A stretch of 64,000 nt of DNA from Erythrobacter sp. HKB08 (GTDB lineage: Bacteria > Pseudomonadota > Alphaproteobacteria > Sphingomonadales > Sphingomonadaceae): positions 1,533,501 to 1,597,500 of the forward strand of contig NZ_CP035310.1 of NCBI RefSeq assembly GCF_004114695.1, written 5' to 3'. The notes under the pieces were generated by a model. It was not told the DNA's origin, did no database searches, and saw nothing but the letters and a program-made list of their open reading frames with translations. Positions within the stretch are counted from its first letter, which is position 1; each line of letters starts with the position of its first letter. The translations under genes and the position numbers were made by a program. Positions 6,673 through 15,831 of the stretch are shown one piece after another.

Positions 6673-8612
6673 TCGCAGAGCTCGGTCTTGCCGCCCTGTG
6701 GCTGGCGGGAGCTCTCTCCGTGCTCCAGCTCTTCGCCGGCGTGCTGGCGGTGCGCGGGCACGAGGACATGGCGGCGCTGGTCCGGCCTGCCGCAGTCGTG
6801 CAGGGCGTGCTTGCGTCGATTTCGTTCCTGACGCTGCTTTACCTATTCGCAATCACCGATCTGTCGGTGAAGCTGGTCGCAACGCATTCGCATTCCGCCA
6901 AGCCGTTGATTTTCAAGCTTTCCGGTGCTTGGGGCAATCATGAAGGCTCCATGCTGCTGTGGGTCACGGTGATGGCGCTGGCTGGCGGGCTGATCGCGCT
7001 GATCGAGCGGCGGCTGTCGGAAAAGACCATGCTGGCAACGCTGGCTGCGCAGGCTTTCGTAGGCATCGGTTTCTACGCCTTCATCCTGCTCAGCTCGAAC
7101 CCGTTCGAACGACTGCCGATGCCCGCTGCCGAAGGACAGGGGCTCAACCCGCTGCTGCAAGACATCGGCCTCGCCTTCCATCCGCCCACGCTTTATTTCG
7201 GCTACGTCGGCCTCTCGGTCGCTTTCAGCTTCGCGGTTGGTGCGCTGCTGACCCGCTCGGTCACGCCCGATTTCGCCCGCGCGATGCGGCCGTGGATTCT
7301 CGGCGCATGGATTTTCCTCACCCTCGGCATCACGGCGGGTAGCTACTGGGCCTATTACGAGCTCGGCTGGGGCGGCTGGTGGTTCTGGGACCCGGTCGAG
7401 AACGCCTCGCTCATGCCATGGCTTGCTGCGACGGCCCTGCTGCATTCGGTGAGCGTGCTCGCCTCGCGCGATGCGCTGCGGACATGGACGATCATGCTCG
7501 GCGTGGTCGCATTTTCCATGTCGATGCTCGGCACCTTCCTCGTCCGTTCGGGGGTCCTCACCAGCGTCCATGCTTTCGCGGTCGATCCGGAGCGCGGGAC
7601 CTTCATCTTGATCCTGCTTGGCATCTACATCGGCGGCGCGCTGACCCTGTTCGGCCTGCGCGCCAACAGCATTTCCGAAGGCGAGCGTTTCAAGGTGACG
7701 AGCCGTGAGGGCGCGCTGGTGTTCAACAACGTAATGCTGAGCGCGATCCTCGGCATCGTGCTGCTCGGCACGCTCTACCCGCTGCTGACCGAGGCGTTCG
7801 ACGTGCGCGTGTCGGTCGGGCCGCCCTATTTCAATCCGGTCGGCGCGATCTTTACCGTGCCCATGTTGCTCGTCATGGCGGTCGGCCCGCTGCTGCGCTG
7901 GCGGCAGGACAAGCTGTCGCGCATCCAGATGCCGCTTGCGGTGATCTTCGCGATCATGATCGCGGTGCTGGGACTGGTCGTCGTTCTCGGCTCCTATTCG
8001 CTGCTCGCCGACCTCGGCCTTGCGATTGCCGTCGGCCTTGCGGTGGCGAGCTTCCTGCCGCTTCGCGGGCGCAACCTCCTTCGCGTGCCGCTTGCCACAT
8101 GGGGCATGGTGATCGCGCATTTCGGCCTCGCCGTCGCGCTGTTCGGCATGGCGAGCGAATCCGCTTTCACCAAGGAGCGCCTCGCCGCCATTTCGGCTGG
8201 CCAGAGCACCGAAGTCGGCCCGTGGCAGGTGACGCTAGAGGGTGTGCAGCCGGTCGCCGGTCCGAACTGGACGGCGCTCGAGGGGCAGCTTTCCGCTTCC
8301 TACGAAGGTGGCGAGCCGATCATGCTCAACCCGCAGGCGCGCAATTTCTGGGCGCCGCCGCAGGAAACCAGCGAAAGCGTGCTCGCGACCCGCTGGAACG
8401 GTCAGCTTTACGCGGTCATCGGTAACGAGGCGGGGCAGGGCCGCTGGCAGCTTCGCCTGTGGTGGAAGCCCTTCGTGACTTTCATCTGGTACGGCGGCCT
8501 GCTCGTCGCGCTCGGCGGCCTGCTGGCGCTGATCGGACGGGTCGCGACCGACCTCAAGCGTCGCCGCGTCATGCGCAGGAAAGAGCTTCACCAAGAGGAG
8601 GCTGTGGCATGA
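6669..8612 (+). CDS. ccmF: Cytochrome c heme lyase subunit CcmF
   Basis: CcmF is the large polytopic protein that ligates heme from CcmE to the CXXCH site of apocytochrome c. The 647-residue product has many hydrophobic segments, the WWD-type signature GWGGWWFWDPVENASLMPW, and conserved histidines in the flanking loops (KLVATHSHSAKP, AFHPPTLYFGYVG, LLHSVSVLASR). A GTG start overlaps the ccmE stop in GTGA; the downstream ccmG start overlaps its own TGA in ATGA. This chain of overlaps indicates one transcript. Confidence 0.97.
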   Translation: MIAELGLAALWLAGALSVLQLFAGVLAVRGHEDMAALVRPAAVVQGVLASISFLTLLYLFAITDLSVKLVATHSHSAKPLIFKLSGAWGNHEGSMLLWVTVMALAGGLIALIERRLSEKTMLATLAAQAFVGIGFYAFILLSSNPFERLPMPAAEGQGLNPLLQDIGLAFHPPTLYFGYVGLSVAFSFAVGALLTRSVTPDFARAMRPWILGAWIFLTLGITAGSYWAYYELGWGGWWFWDPVENASLMPWLAATALLHSVSVLASRDALRTWTIMLGVVAFSMSMLGTFLVRSGVLTSVHAFAVDPERGTFILILLGIYIGGALTLFGLRANSISEGERFKVTSREGALVFNNVMLSAILGIVLLGTLYPLLTEAFDVRVSVGPPYFNPVGAIFTVPMLLVMAVGPLLRWRQDKLSRIQMPLAVIFAIMIAVLGLVVVLGSYSLLADLGLAIAVGLAVASFLPLRGRNLLRVPLATWGMVIAHFGLAVALFGMASESAFTKERLAAISAGQSTEVGPWQVTLEGVQPVAGPNWTALEGQLSASYEGGEPIMLNPQARNFWAPPQETSESVLATRWNGQLYAVIGNEAGQGRWQLRLWWKPFVTFIWYGGLLVALGGLLALIGRVATDLKRRRVMRRKELHQEEAVA

Positions 8613-9139
8613 AGAAGCTCTGGCTCTGGATACCGCTCGGCCTGTTCCTGATGTTCTGCGGCGTGGCAGCCTACCAGCTGACGCAGCCGAAGGATGAATT
8701 CATCCCGAGCACGATGATCGGCAAGCCGCTGCCGCAGTTCGACCTGCGCGCCGCAAGCGGGGACCGGCCCGGCCTGACCACCGCCGACCTCGCCGACGGC
8801 AAGCCCAAGCTGCTCAACATCTGGGCGAGCTGGTGCGTGCCCTGCATCGCGGAGGCCCCGCATCTCGAGCGACTTCGCCAGAGCGGTGCGGAAATCGTCG
8901 GCGTGGCGATCCGCGACCGGCCGGAAGATGTCGCCCGCTTCCTCGATCAATACGGCAATCCCTACACGCGCATCGGCGCAGACGACCTCAGCGAAGTGCA
9001 GCTCGGCATCGGTTCGTCCGGCGTGCCGGAGACCTTCGTCATCGATGGCAAGGGCACCATCGTCTACCAGCACATCGGCGACGTTCGTGCGAGCGATGTC
9101 CCGGTCCTGCTCGCCAAGCTGCGGGAGGCGGGGGCATGA
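8609..9139 (+). CDS. ccmG: Thiol:disulfide interchange protein CcmG/DsbE
   Basis: CcmG reduces the heme-binding cysteines of apocytochrome c in the periplasm. The 176-residue protein has an uncleaved N-terminal membrane anchor (about residues 4-22) and a thioredoxin domain with active site WCVPC (Cys76, Cys79), followed by the cis-proline region GVPETFVID. The start overlaps the ccmF stop (ATGA), and AGAGGAGG precedes it. The GVPE motif is typical of CcmG rather than general thioredoxins. Confidence 0.95.
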   Translation: MKKLWLWIPLGLFLMFCGVAAYQLTQPKDEFIPSTMIGKPLPQFDLRAASGDRPGLTTADLADGKPKLLNIWASWCVPCIAEAPHLERLRQSGAEIVGVAIRDRPEDVARFLDQYGNPYTRIGADDLSEVQLGIGSSGVPETFVIDGKGTIVYQHIGDVRASDVPVLLAKLREAGA

Positions 9140-9555
9140 GCAGGCTTCTTGCGATCCTGCTGCTGGCATTCGCCGCATTGCCTCTTTCGGCCCAGCAGTC
9201 GCTGCCGCCGGCGCCCTATGCCTACCAGCAGCTCGAAGACCCGCGGCAGGAAGCCGAGGCGCAGGCGCTGATGGAGACGCTGCGCTGCCTCAAGTGCCAG
9301 TCGCAGTCGATCGCCGATAGCGATGCGCCCATGGCTGGCGACATGCGCCACCAGGTCCGTACGCGTATTGCTGCCGGGGAAGAGCCCGAAGCGATCCGCG
9401 CCTGGCTCGTCGAACGATATGGCGACTACGTCAGCTATGCCCCGACGGTCAGTGAGACGACGTGGCCGTTGTTCGCAGTTCCCGCCGTGCTGGTGCTCGT
9501 CGCGCTGCTCCTGCTGTGGCGCCGTATGGGCCGCCGGAAAGAGGGTGAGGCATGA
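9136..9555 (+). CDS. ccmH: Cytochrome c biogenesis protein CcmH (CcmL/CycL type)
   Basis: CcmH works with CcmG and CcmI to present reduced apocytochrome c to CcmF. The 139-residue protein has a signal peptide ending near LPLSA-Q, the redox motif LRCLKCQSQSIADS (Cys51, Cys54), and a C-terminal membrane helix (TWPLFAVPAVLVLVALLLLW). This is the short form; the TPR part found fused in E. coli CcmH is encoded by the next gene. Both flanking junctions overlap by four bases. Confidence 0.95.
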   Translation: MSRLLAILLLAFAALPLSAQQSLPPAPYAYQQLEDPRQEAEAQALMETLRCLKCQSQSIADSDAPMAGDMRHQVRTRIAAGEEPEAIRAWLVERYGDYVSYAPTVSETTWPLFAVPAVLVLVALLLLWRRMGRRKEGEA

Positions 9556-10181
9556 GCTGGGTCCCGATTCTCGCGCTTGCGGCGCTGGTCTTCATCGCGG
9601 CCGCCTTCTTCCTGAAGCTGCCAAAGGCCGGCTGGACGACATTCGGCGCGGCGCTGCTGTTCGGCCTTGCCGGCTATGCGCTGCAGGGCGAACCGGGCAA
9701 GCCCGCTGCGCCCAAGGATCGCGTGGCGGAAATCCAGCAGAGCAATTTCGCGCTGATCGAGGCGCGCAGGTCGCTGTTCGGCACCGACCAGCCGCCCGCA
9801 CGCTGGGTCACCGTTGCCGACGGTTTCACCCGCAAGGGGCAATTCGCCGACGCGGCAGACCTGCTTCGCAATGCCGTCGCCGAGAACCCGCGCGATGCGG
9901 AAGCGTGGGTCGCGCTCGGTAACGTGCTTATCGAACACGCAGACGGAATGCTCACCCCGGCAGCTCTCTATGCCTACGAGCGCGCCGAGCGGATCGATCC
10001 GGGCAATCCGGCGGCAGCCTATTTCACCGGTTTCGCGCTGCTGAGGGCAGGGCAACCCGGCCAGACGCGGGCGATCTGGGCCGATATCCTCGAGAATGCG
10101 CCCGAGGATGCACCGTGGCGTGAAGAGCTTGCGGGCCAACTCGAACGGCTCGACCAGATGCTCGGCCAGGTCGCGAACTAG
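9552..10181 (+). CDS. TPR-containing cytochrome c biogenesis protein, CcmI-like
   Basis: CcmI binds the C-terminal helix of apocytochrome c and passes it to the heme lyase. This 209-residue protein has two N-terminal membrane helices (about residues 4-20 and 30-46) and a soluble domain with two to three tetratricopeptide-like repeats, such as AEAWVALGNVLIEHADGM and AAAYFTGFALLRAGQ. It is much shorter than the usual CcmI of 300-400 residues, so it may be a reduced form. The four-base overlap with ccmH and the operon position make the role likely. Confidence 0.82.
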   Translation: MSWVPILALAALVFIAAAFFLKLPKAGWTTFGAALLFGLAGYALQGEPGKPAAPKDRVAEIQQSNFALIEARRSLFGTDQPPARWVTVADGFTRKGQFADAADLLRNAVAENPRDAEAWVALGNVLIEHADGMLTPAALYAYERAERIDPGNPAAAYFTGFALLRAGQPGQTRAIWADILENAPEDAPWREELAGQLERLDQMLGQVAN

Positions 10182-10281
10182 TCCGGTAGATTGTATTGCA
10201 GCGCAACACGCATGCTGCTACGCGCCGCAACCTTGTGAGCGGCCGATGCCGCATTAATCGAAGGACGGGGCCAGCGGTGCG

Positions 10282-12207
10282 ATGAGCGACGCGTCTTCCC
10301 AAGCCGAAACCAATCCGCACGGGCACGGAAAAGGGCACGCAGCCTCGCGTACGGCCTTGGCCGTGGGCGCCATAGGCGTCGTCTTCGGCGACATCGGTAC
10401 CAGCCCGCTTTACGCGTTCCGCGAGACCTTCATCGGTCCCAACCCGCTGCCGATCGACTACAACCACGTCCTCGGCGTCGTCAGCCTGATTTTCTGGTCG
10501 ATGACGCTGGTCGTTGCGATCCAGTATGTCACCATCCTCATGCGCGCTGACAACAAGGGGCAGGGCGGTTCGCTCGCCCTCGTCGCGCTCATCTCGAGCA
10601 AGATGACGAACCCGCGCTATACGTGGGTCGCGATCCTGCTCGGCGTATTCGCAACCTCGCTGTTCTACGGCGACAGCATGATCACGCCGGCGATTTCGGT
10701 CCTGTCATCGGTCGAGGGCCTGACGGTCGTCGACCACAGGCTCGACCCCTATGTGATCCCGATCGCGCTCGCGCTGCTGGTATGCCTCTTCATGCTGCAG
10801 AAGCGCGGGACGGCGAAGGTCGGCGCTCTCTTTGCGCCGGTGATGATCGTCTACTTCAGCGTCATCGCGTTCCTCGGCGCTGCGCAGATATTGCAGCACC
10901 CGGAAATCCTCTGGGCGCTCAACCCGTGGTACGCGATCCAGTTCTTCATCCTCGACAAGTGGTTCGCCTTCCTCGCACTAGGCTCGGTCGTCCTCGCGGT
11001 CACCGGTTCCGAAGCGCTGTATTCCGACATGGGCCACTTCGGGCGCGGGCCGATGAAACTGAGCTGGTTCGGTTTCGTCATGCCGTGCCTGCTGCTCAAT
11101 TACTTCGGGCAGGGCGCGATGATCGTGAGCCTGCCGCCGGAGCTTGCCGCAGAGGCGATCAAGAGCCCGTTCTTCTTCCTCGCGCAGGAAGAATGGCGCC
11201 TGCCGCTCGTTATCCTTGCGACCTGTGCGACCTTCATCGCCAGCCAGGCGGTGATTTCCGGTGCCTTCTCGATCACCCACCAGGCGATCCAGATGGGCTA
11301 TGTCCCGCGCCTTTCGATCCGCCACACCAGCGAGACCGAAGGCGGCCAGATCTACATCCCGATCGTCAACTGGGCGCTGATGATCGCGGTCATCATCCTC
11401 GTCCTCACCTTCCAGAACTCGTCCAACCTCGCGAGCGCATACGGCATCGCGGTGACGGGTGCGGTGACCATCGATACGCTGCTGATGGCAGTGCTGCTGG
11501 TCGGCGTGTGGAAGTGGAAGTGGTGGTATGCCGCGCCGGTCGTGATCCTGTTCCTGATCGTCGACGGGGCCTATTTCGCCGCGAACCTGATGAAGGTGCC
11601 CGCGGGCGGCTGGTTCCCGCTGGTCGTCGGCGCGGTGATCTTCACCCTGCTCACGACCTGGGCGCGCGGCCGCAAGCTGATGCGCGAGCGCATGAGCGAG
11701 GTCGCCCTGCCGATCGAGGTGTTCGCCAAGTCGGCCAAGAACAGCGCGACCCGCGTGCCGGGGACCGCGATCTTCATGGCCTCCACCACAGGCGGCGTGC
11801 CGAGCGCGCTCCTGCACAACATCAAGCACAACAAGGTGCTGCATGAACGCGTGGTCATCCTGACCGTGCAGATCGACGACGTGCCCTATGTCGATGCGAG
11901 CGAGCGGTGCGAGTATCACGACCTCGGCGACGGGTTCTACCGCGCCATCCTGCACTACGGTTTCATGCAGGAAACCGACGTGCCGCAGGGCCTCAAGACC
12001 ATGCAGCAGTGCGGCGGCGAGTTCGACATGATGCAGACCAGCTTCTTCCTCAGCCGCCAAACGCTGCTGCCGAGCGAGAAGCCGGGCATGCCGCTGTGGC
12101 GCGAGAAGATCTTCGCATGGATGCTGCGCAACAGCGCGACGGCGATGGAATTCTTCCGCCTGCCGACCAACCGCGTGGTCGAACTCGGCAGCCAGGTCCG
12201 GATCTAG
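10282..12207 (+). CDS. kup: Kup potassium uptake protein
   Basis: Kup is a low-affinity K+/H+ symporter of the inner membrane. The 641-residue protein carries the family hallmark [17 protein letters not shown] at about residues 33-49, the segment [21 protein letters not shown], and about twelve hydrophobic spans followed by a soluble tail of roughly 180 residues. The N-terminus is His/Gly-rich (NPHGHGKGH). A 100-base gap separates it from ccm, so it is probably transcribed on its own. It converges on yciB, whose stop lies 3 bases past the kup stop. Confidence 0.97.
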   Translation: MSDASSQAETNPHGHGKGHAASRTALAVGAIGVVFGDIGTSPLYAFRETFIGPNPLPIDYNHVLGVVSLIFWSMTLVVAIQYVTILMRADNKGQGGSLALVALISSKMTNPRYTWVAILLGVFATSLFYGDSMITPAISVLSSVEGLTVVDHRLDPYVIPIALALLVCLFMLQKRGTAKVGALFAPVMIVYFSVIAFLGAAQILQHPEILWALNPWYAIQFFILDKWFAFLALGSVVLAVTGSEALYSDMGHFGRGPMKLSWFGFVMPCLLLNYFGQGAMIVSLPPELAAEAIKSPFFFLAQEEWRLPLVILATCATFIASQAVISGAFSITHQAIQMGYVPRLSIRHTSETEGGQIYIPIVNWALMIAVIILVLTFQNSSNLASAYGIAVTGAVTIDTLLMAVLLVGVWKWKWWYAAPVVILFLIVDGAYFAANLMKVPAGGWFPLVVGAVIFTLLTTWARGRKLMRERMSEVALPIEVFAKSAKNSATRVPGTAIFMASTTGGVPSALLHNIKHNKVLHERVVILTVQIDDVPYVDASERCEYHDLGDGFYRAILHYGFMQETDVPQGLKTMQQCGGEFDMMQTSFFLSRQTLLPSEKPGMPLWREKIFAWMLRNSATAMEFFRLPTNRVVELGSQVRI

Positions 12208-12210
12208 CGG

Positions 12211-12861
12211 CTAGCTGCCGGTCGGCGGTTCTTCCTTCAACACGTCGTCCTTTTCTTCCACCGCCAGCCCATGCTTCAGCAGCATCGGGATCTGGGTGAA
12301 GGTGAAAAGGAAGCTCAGGGGCATGAAGACCCATAGCTTGGCCCAGAGCCATGATTCGAAGCTCAGGTTCGTCCGCAGTGCTTCGTTGAGGGCGGCCAGG
12401 AACAGGAAGAAAAAGCCCCAGTTGCGCGAGAGCTTCGCCCAGCCTTCGTCGCTCAGGCCTTCGAAGGCTGCTTCCAGCAGGATGCGCAGCAGCGCCTTGC
12501 CCTTCCAGTAATAGGCGCCGAGCAACAGGACACCGAATGTGACGTAAATGATCGTCGGCTTGATCTGCACGAACACCGGATCGCCCAGGAAGATCGTCAG
12601 GCTGCCGAAGCCGACGATCAGCGCGGTCGAGAACCACAGCATGGGCGATACCTTGCCGAGCCGCCATTTCGACACTGCGAGTGCAATGACCGCCGCGACC
12701 ATGAAGGCGAGCGTGCCGCGAATGACGGCGGCGATTTCGGCAATCGGCTCGCTTTCTTCCGGCGAGAACCACTTGTAGACGCCGAGGAACACCAGCAGCG
12801 GGCCGTAATCGACCGCCACGTTGAGCCAGCCGGAGCCCTGCTTCTTTTGGCTCTCGGCCAT
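12211..12861 (-). CDS. YciB/IspZ-family inner membrane septation protein
   Basis: YciB (also called IspZ or septation protein A) is a five-span inner-membrane protein tied to cell-envelope and divisome integrity. The 216-residue product starts MAESQKKQGSGWLNVAVDYGP and has the family motif SRNWGFFFLFLAALNEALR followed by a conserved W-rich span. It is the last gene of the leftward dapF-mtaB-ftsY-yciB set, and its ATG overlaps the ftsY TGA. Coupling to ftsY (membrane protein targeting) is commonly seen in sphingomonads. Confidence 0.88.
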   Translation of the reverse strand: MAESQKKQGSGWLNVAVDYGPLLVFLGVYKWFSPEESEPIAEIAAVIRGTLAFMVAAVIALAVSKWRLGKVSPMLWFSTALIVGFGSLTIFLGDPVFVQIKPTIIYVTFGVLLLGAYYWKGKALLRILLEAAFEGLSDEGWAKLSRNWGFFFLFLAALNEALRTNLSFESWLWAKLWVFMPLSFLFTFTQIPMLLKHGLAVEEKDDVLKEEPPTGS

Positions 12862-13784
12862 CAGGCAACACCCGCAATGACGCGTGCGACGAGGTCCGGG
12901 TCGAACGGGCGCAGGTCGTCGATCTTTTCGCCCACGCCGATCGCGTGAATAGGCAGGCCGTATTGCTCGGCTGCCGCAACCAGCACACCGCCGCGTGCCG
13001 TGCCGTCGAGCTTGGTCATGATGAGACCGGTGACCCCGGCGACTTCCTTGAAGATCTCGATCTGCGAGAGGGCGTTCTGGCCGTTGGTCGCATCGAGGAC
13101 GAGCACCACGTCATGCGGCGCCTCGGGGTTGAGGCGGCCGAGGACTTTGCGGATCTTTGCCAGCTCGTCCATCAGCTCGCGCTTGTTCTGCAGGCGGCCG
13201 GCGGTGTCGACCACCAGCGCGTCGATACCCTGGTCGGTCGCAGCCTTGACGGCATCGAACACGATGCTCGCCGGATCGCCGCCTTCGGGGCCGCGGATGA
13301 TCGGAACGTCGATCCGCTCCGCCCAAGTCGCGAGCTGGCCGATTGCGGCGGCACGGAAGGTGTCGCCAGCCGCCAGCATCACGCCGTAGTCGTCTTCCTG
13401 GAACAGGTGTGCGAGCTTGGCGATGGTCGTCGTCTTGCCGCTGCCGTTCACGCCGATCACGAGGATGACCTGCGGGCGCGGGAAGGCGGTAATCTCGAGC
13501 GGCTTGGCGACCGGGCGCAGGATTTCGGCGATTTCCTCGGCGACGGCTTCCTTCAGTTCCTGCTCGGTGATCGAGAGGCCGAAGCGCTTGTCGGAAAGGC
13601 GCTGGCGGATGCGCGATGCCGCCGACGGACCGAGGTCGGACATGATCAGCGCGTCTTCGACATCGTCGAGCGTCGCATCGTCGAGCTTGGCGGTCGAAAC
13701 CGCCTCGGTCAGGTTGGTCGAGAGGCGCTCCGACGTCTTGCGGAAACCGCCGAACAGGCGGTCGCGCCAACTGGTTTCGCTCAT
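12861..13784 (-). CDS. ftsY: Signal recognition particle receptor FtsY
   Basis: FtsY is the SRP receptor GTPase that docks ribosome-nascent chains on the inner membrane. The 307-residue protein contains only the NG core: an N domain (residues 1-95), G1 loop GVNGSGKTTT (111-120), the insertion box with DTFRAAA (141-147), G3 DTAGR (193-197), and the TKLDGTARGG motif (257-266). The acidic N-terminal A domain of E. coli FtsY is absent, as in many alphaproteobacteria. The start at 13784 (MSETSWRDRLFGGFRK) is favoured because the frame upstream runs antisense-like through mtaB. It overlaps the mtaB stop by four bases. Confidence 0.96.
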   Translation of the reverse strand: MSETSWRDRLFGGFRKTSERLSTNLTEAVSTAKLDDATLDDVEDALIMSDLGPSAASRIRQRLSDKRFGLSITEQELKEAVAEEIAEILRPVAKPLEITAFPRPQVILVIGVNGSGKTTTIAKLAHLFQEDDYGVMLAAGDTFRAAAIGQLATWAERIDVPIIRGPEGGDPASIVFDAVKAATDQGIDALVVDTAGRLQNKRELMDELAKIRKVLGRLNPEAPHDVVLVLDATNGQNALSQIEIFKEVAGVTGLIMTKLDGTARGGVLVAAAEQYGLPIHAIGVGEKIDDLRPFDPDLVARVIAGVA

Positions 13785-14974
13785 ATGAGTAGGCCTTCCT
13801 CGAGGCGGCTGGGCGTCAGTGTGATGATCGTACCGGGCGCGGTGCCTTCGGGCACGCGGACCCGCGCGAAGTTCGGCGCATAGCCGGTTCCGTCGCGTTC
13901 GGCGAGAACGTCGAGCGGGGTTCCGACGAGCGATTTCAGCCAGCCGTCCCGCGCGCTGCGGACCTCCGCGCGCAGTTCGGCGGCGCGTTGCTTGATCGTC
14001 GCGCGCTCGACTTGCGGCATGCGGGCTGCCGGCGTGTCCGGGCGTGGCGAATAGGGAAAGATGTGGCCGTGAACGATGCCGAGTTCGCGGATGATGCTGC
14101 GGTTCTCGTCGTGCTGGGTCGCGTCCTCGGTCGGGAAACCGGCGATCAGGTCGGCGCCGATGGCGATTTCGGGCCGCTTCGCCTTGAGCCGCTCGACCAG
14201 TGCAATCACGTCGGCGCGCAGGTGGCGGCGCTTCATGCGCTTCAGGATCAGGTCGTTGCCATGCTGCAGCGAAAGATGGAGATGCGGCATCAGCCGCTCC
14301 TCGCTGGCCAGCAGTTCTTCGAGTAGCGGGTCGATCTCGATCCCGTCGAGCGAGGACATGCGAAGTCGCCCGAGCGAGGGAAAACGACCTAGGACCGCTT
14401 CGATCAGGCTGCCGAGCGGCGGCTTGCCGGGCAGGTCGTGGCCCCACGAGGTCAAATCGACACCCGTCAGGATGATTTCCGGCGCGCCTTTGTCGAGATG
14501 GCGCTCGACCTCACGCAGCACCTGATCGACCGTGAGAGACCGGCTCGGGCCGCGTCCCTGCGGGATGACGCAAAAGGTGCAGCTGTGGTCGCAGCCGTTC
14601 TGGATCGCGATGAAGGCGCGGGTGCGAGCGGGCGGGGCGGTCGCCTCAGTCTCCGGCACGTTCCACGCACGCGCGTCGAGCTTGGCGGTATTCGCAATGA
14701 GGCCGTCGACCTCGGGCATGGCGCCAAGCTGCTCGCGTTCGATATCGGCCGCGCAGCCAGTCACCATCAGGCGCGCATCCGGCCTTTCGCGGCGTGCGCG
14801 CCGGATCGCCTGCCGGGTCTGGCGGACGGCCTCGCTCGTCACCGCGCAGCTGTTCACCACGACGATATCGCTTTCGCCTGCGAGCATGTCACGGATGCGT
14901 TCGCTTTCTGCGATGTTGAGACGGCAGCCGAGTGAAATGACTTCCGCCCCCTTCGATTTCGTAAGGGTGCTCAA
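13781..14974 (-). CDS. mtaB: tRNA t6A37 methylthiotransferase MtaB
   Basis: MtaB adds a methylthio group to N6-threonylcarbamoyladenosine at position 37 of ANN-decoding tRNAs. The 397-residue form has the three N-terminal cluster cysteines Cys17 (LGCRLN), Cys42 (NSCAVT) and Cys73 (TGCAA), the radical-SAM motif CDHSCTFC (Cys127, Cys131, Cys134), and a C-terminal TRAM-like segment. No ATG is available near the conserved start. I chose TTG at 14974, which overlaps the dapF stop in TTGA and suits translational coupling. The residue pattern matches the MtaB branch better than MiaB or RimO. Confidence 0.92.
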   Translation of the reverse strand: MSTLTKSKGAEVISLGCRLNIAESERIRDMLAGESDIVVVNSCAVTSEAVRQTRQAIRRARRERPDARLMVTGCAADIEREQLGAMPEVDGLIANTAKLDARAWNVPETEATAPPARTRAFIAIQNGCDHSCTFCVIPQGRGPSRSLTVDQVLREVERHLDKGAPEIILTGVDLTSWGHDLPGKPPLGSLIEAVLGRFPSLGRLRMSSLDGIEIDPLLEELLASEERLMPHLHLSLQHGNDLILKRMKRRHLRADVIALVERLKAKRPEIAIGADLIAGFPTEDATQHDENRSIIRELGIVHGHIFPYSPRPDTPAARMPQVERATIKQRAAELRAEVRSARDGWLKSLVGTPLDVLAERDGTGYAPNFARVRVPEGTAPGTIITLTPSRLEEGLLI

Positions 14975-15786
14975 GCGAAGTCGTCCCACTCGAACGTGCC
15001 GCGGAAGGATTCGGTCGCTGGGCCGGTCATGCGGATTGTCCCGCCTTGCTCCCACGCGATTTCGAGCGCGCCGCCCGGCAGGTGGACGGTCACCGGCGAG
15101 GGGACCAGCTTGCGACGGAGCGCCGCGACGGCGGTTGCGCAGGCACCCGTTCCGCAAGCCTTGGTCAGGCCAGCACCGCGCTCCCACACGCGCAGGCGGA
15201 TTTCGCCTCCTTCGATGGAGGCGACGTTGACGTTGATCCGCTCGGGAAACAGAGGGTCCTGTTCGATCACCGGGCCGATCCGTCCGAGGTCCACCGCTTC
15301 GGCATCATCGACGAAGAAGATCACGTGCGGATTGCCGACATTGACTGCATCGGGCGCTTCGAGCTCTTCCCAGCCGACCGGCATGCGCTGCGTATCCATC
15401 GGGTGGTCGAGCGGGATTTCGTCCCAGCCGAAGCGCGGTGCGCCCATGTCGACCGCTGCGCCGCTGCTGGCAGGTTCGAGCCCGATCACACCGCCGGACG
15501 TATCGACCGTGCAGGGTTCGCCATGAAGGCGGGCTACGGCGCGGGCCGCATTGCCGCAGGCCTCGACCTCTCCGCCGTCGGAATTGAAGATACGCATGCG
15601 GAAATCGGCCTGCGAGCCATCGGGCGCATCCTCGAGCACGATCAGCTGGTCGCAGCCGATGCCCTGGTGCCGGTTCGCGATCGCGCGCACGCGGCCGGGT
15701 TCGAGCGGCAGCGGCTCTTGCGAACGGCGGTCGAGAATGACGAAGTCATTGCCGAGCCCGTGCATCTTGACGAAGGGGATGCGCAT
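14971..15786 (-). CDS. dapF: Diaminopimelate epimerase DapF
   Basis: DapF interconverts LL- and meso-diaminopimelate for lysine and peptidoglycan synthesis. The 271-residue protein carries the two catalytic cysteines: Cys77 in EACGNAARAVA and Cys211 in KACGTGACATA, with the usual MHGLGNDFVILD N-terminus. It heads the leftward cluster with mtaB and ftsY, an arrangement common in alphaproteobacteria. Confidence 0.97.
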   Translation of the reverse strand: MRIPFVKMHGLGNDFVILDRRSQEPLPLEPGRVRAIANRHQGIGCDQLIVLEDAPDGSQADFRMRIFNSDGGEVEACGNAARAVARLHGEPCTVDTSGGVIGLEPASSGAAVDMGAPRFGWDEIPLDHPMDTQRMPVGWEELEAPDAVNVGNPHVIFFVDDAEAVDLGRIGPVIEQDPLFPERINVNVASIEGGEIRLRVWERGAGLTKACGTGACATAVAALRRKLVPSPVTVHLPGGALEIAWEQGGTIRMTGPATESFRGTFEWDDFA

Positions 15787-15831
15787 CCAAGGCGCATCTA
15801 TGGTGTGGCAGGCCCCGCGTCCAGAGGCGGC

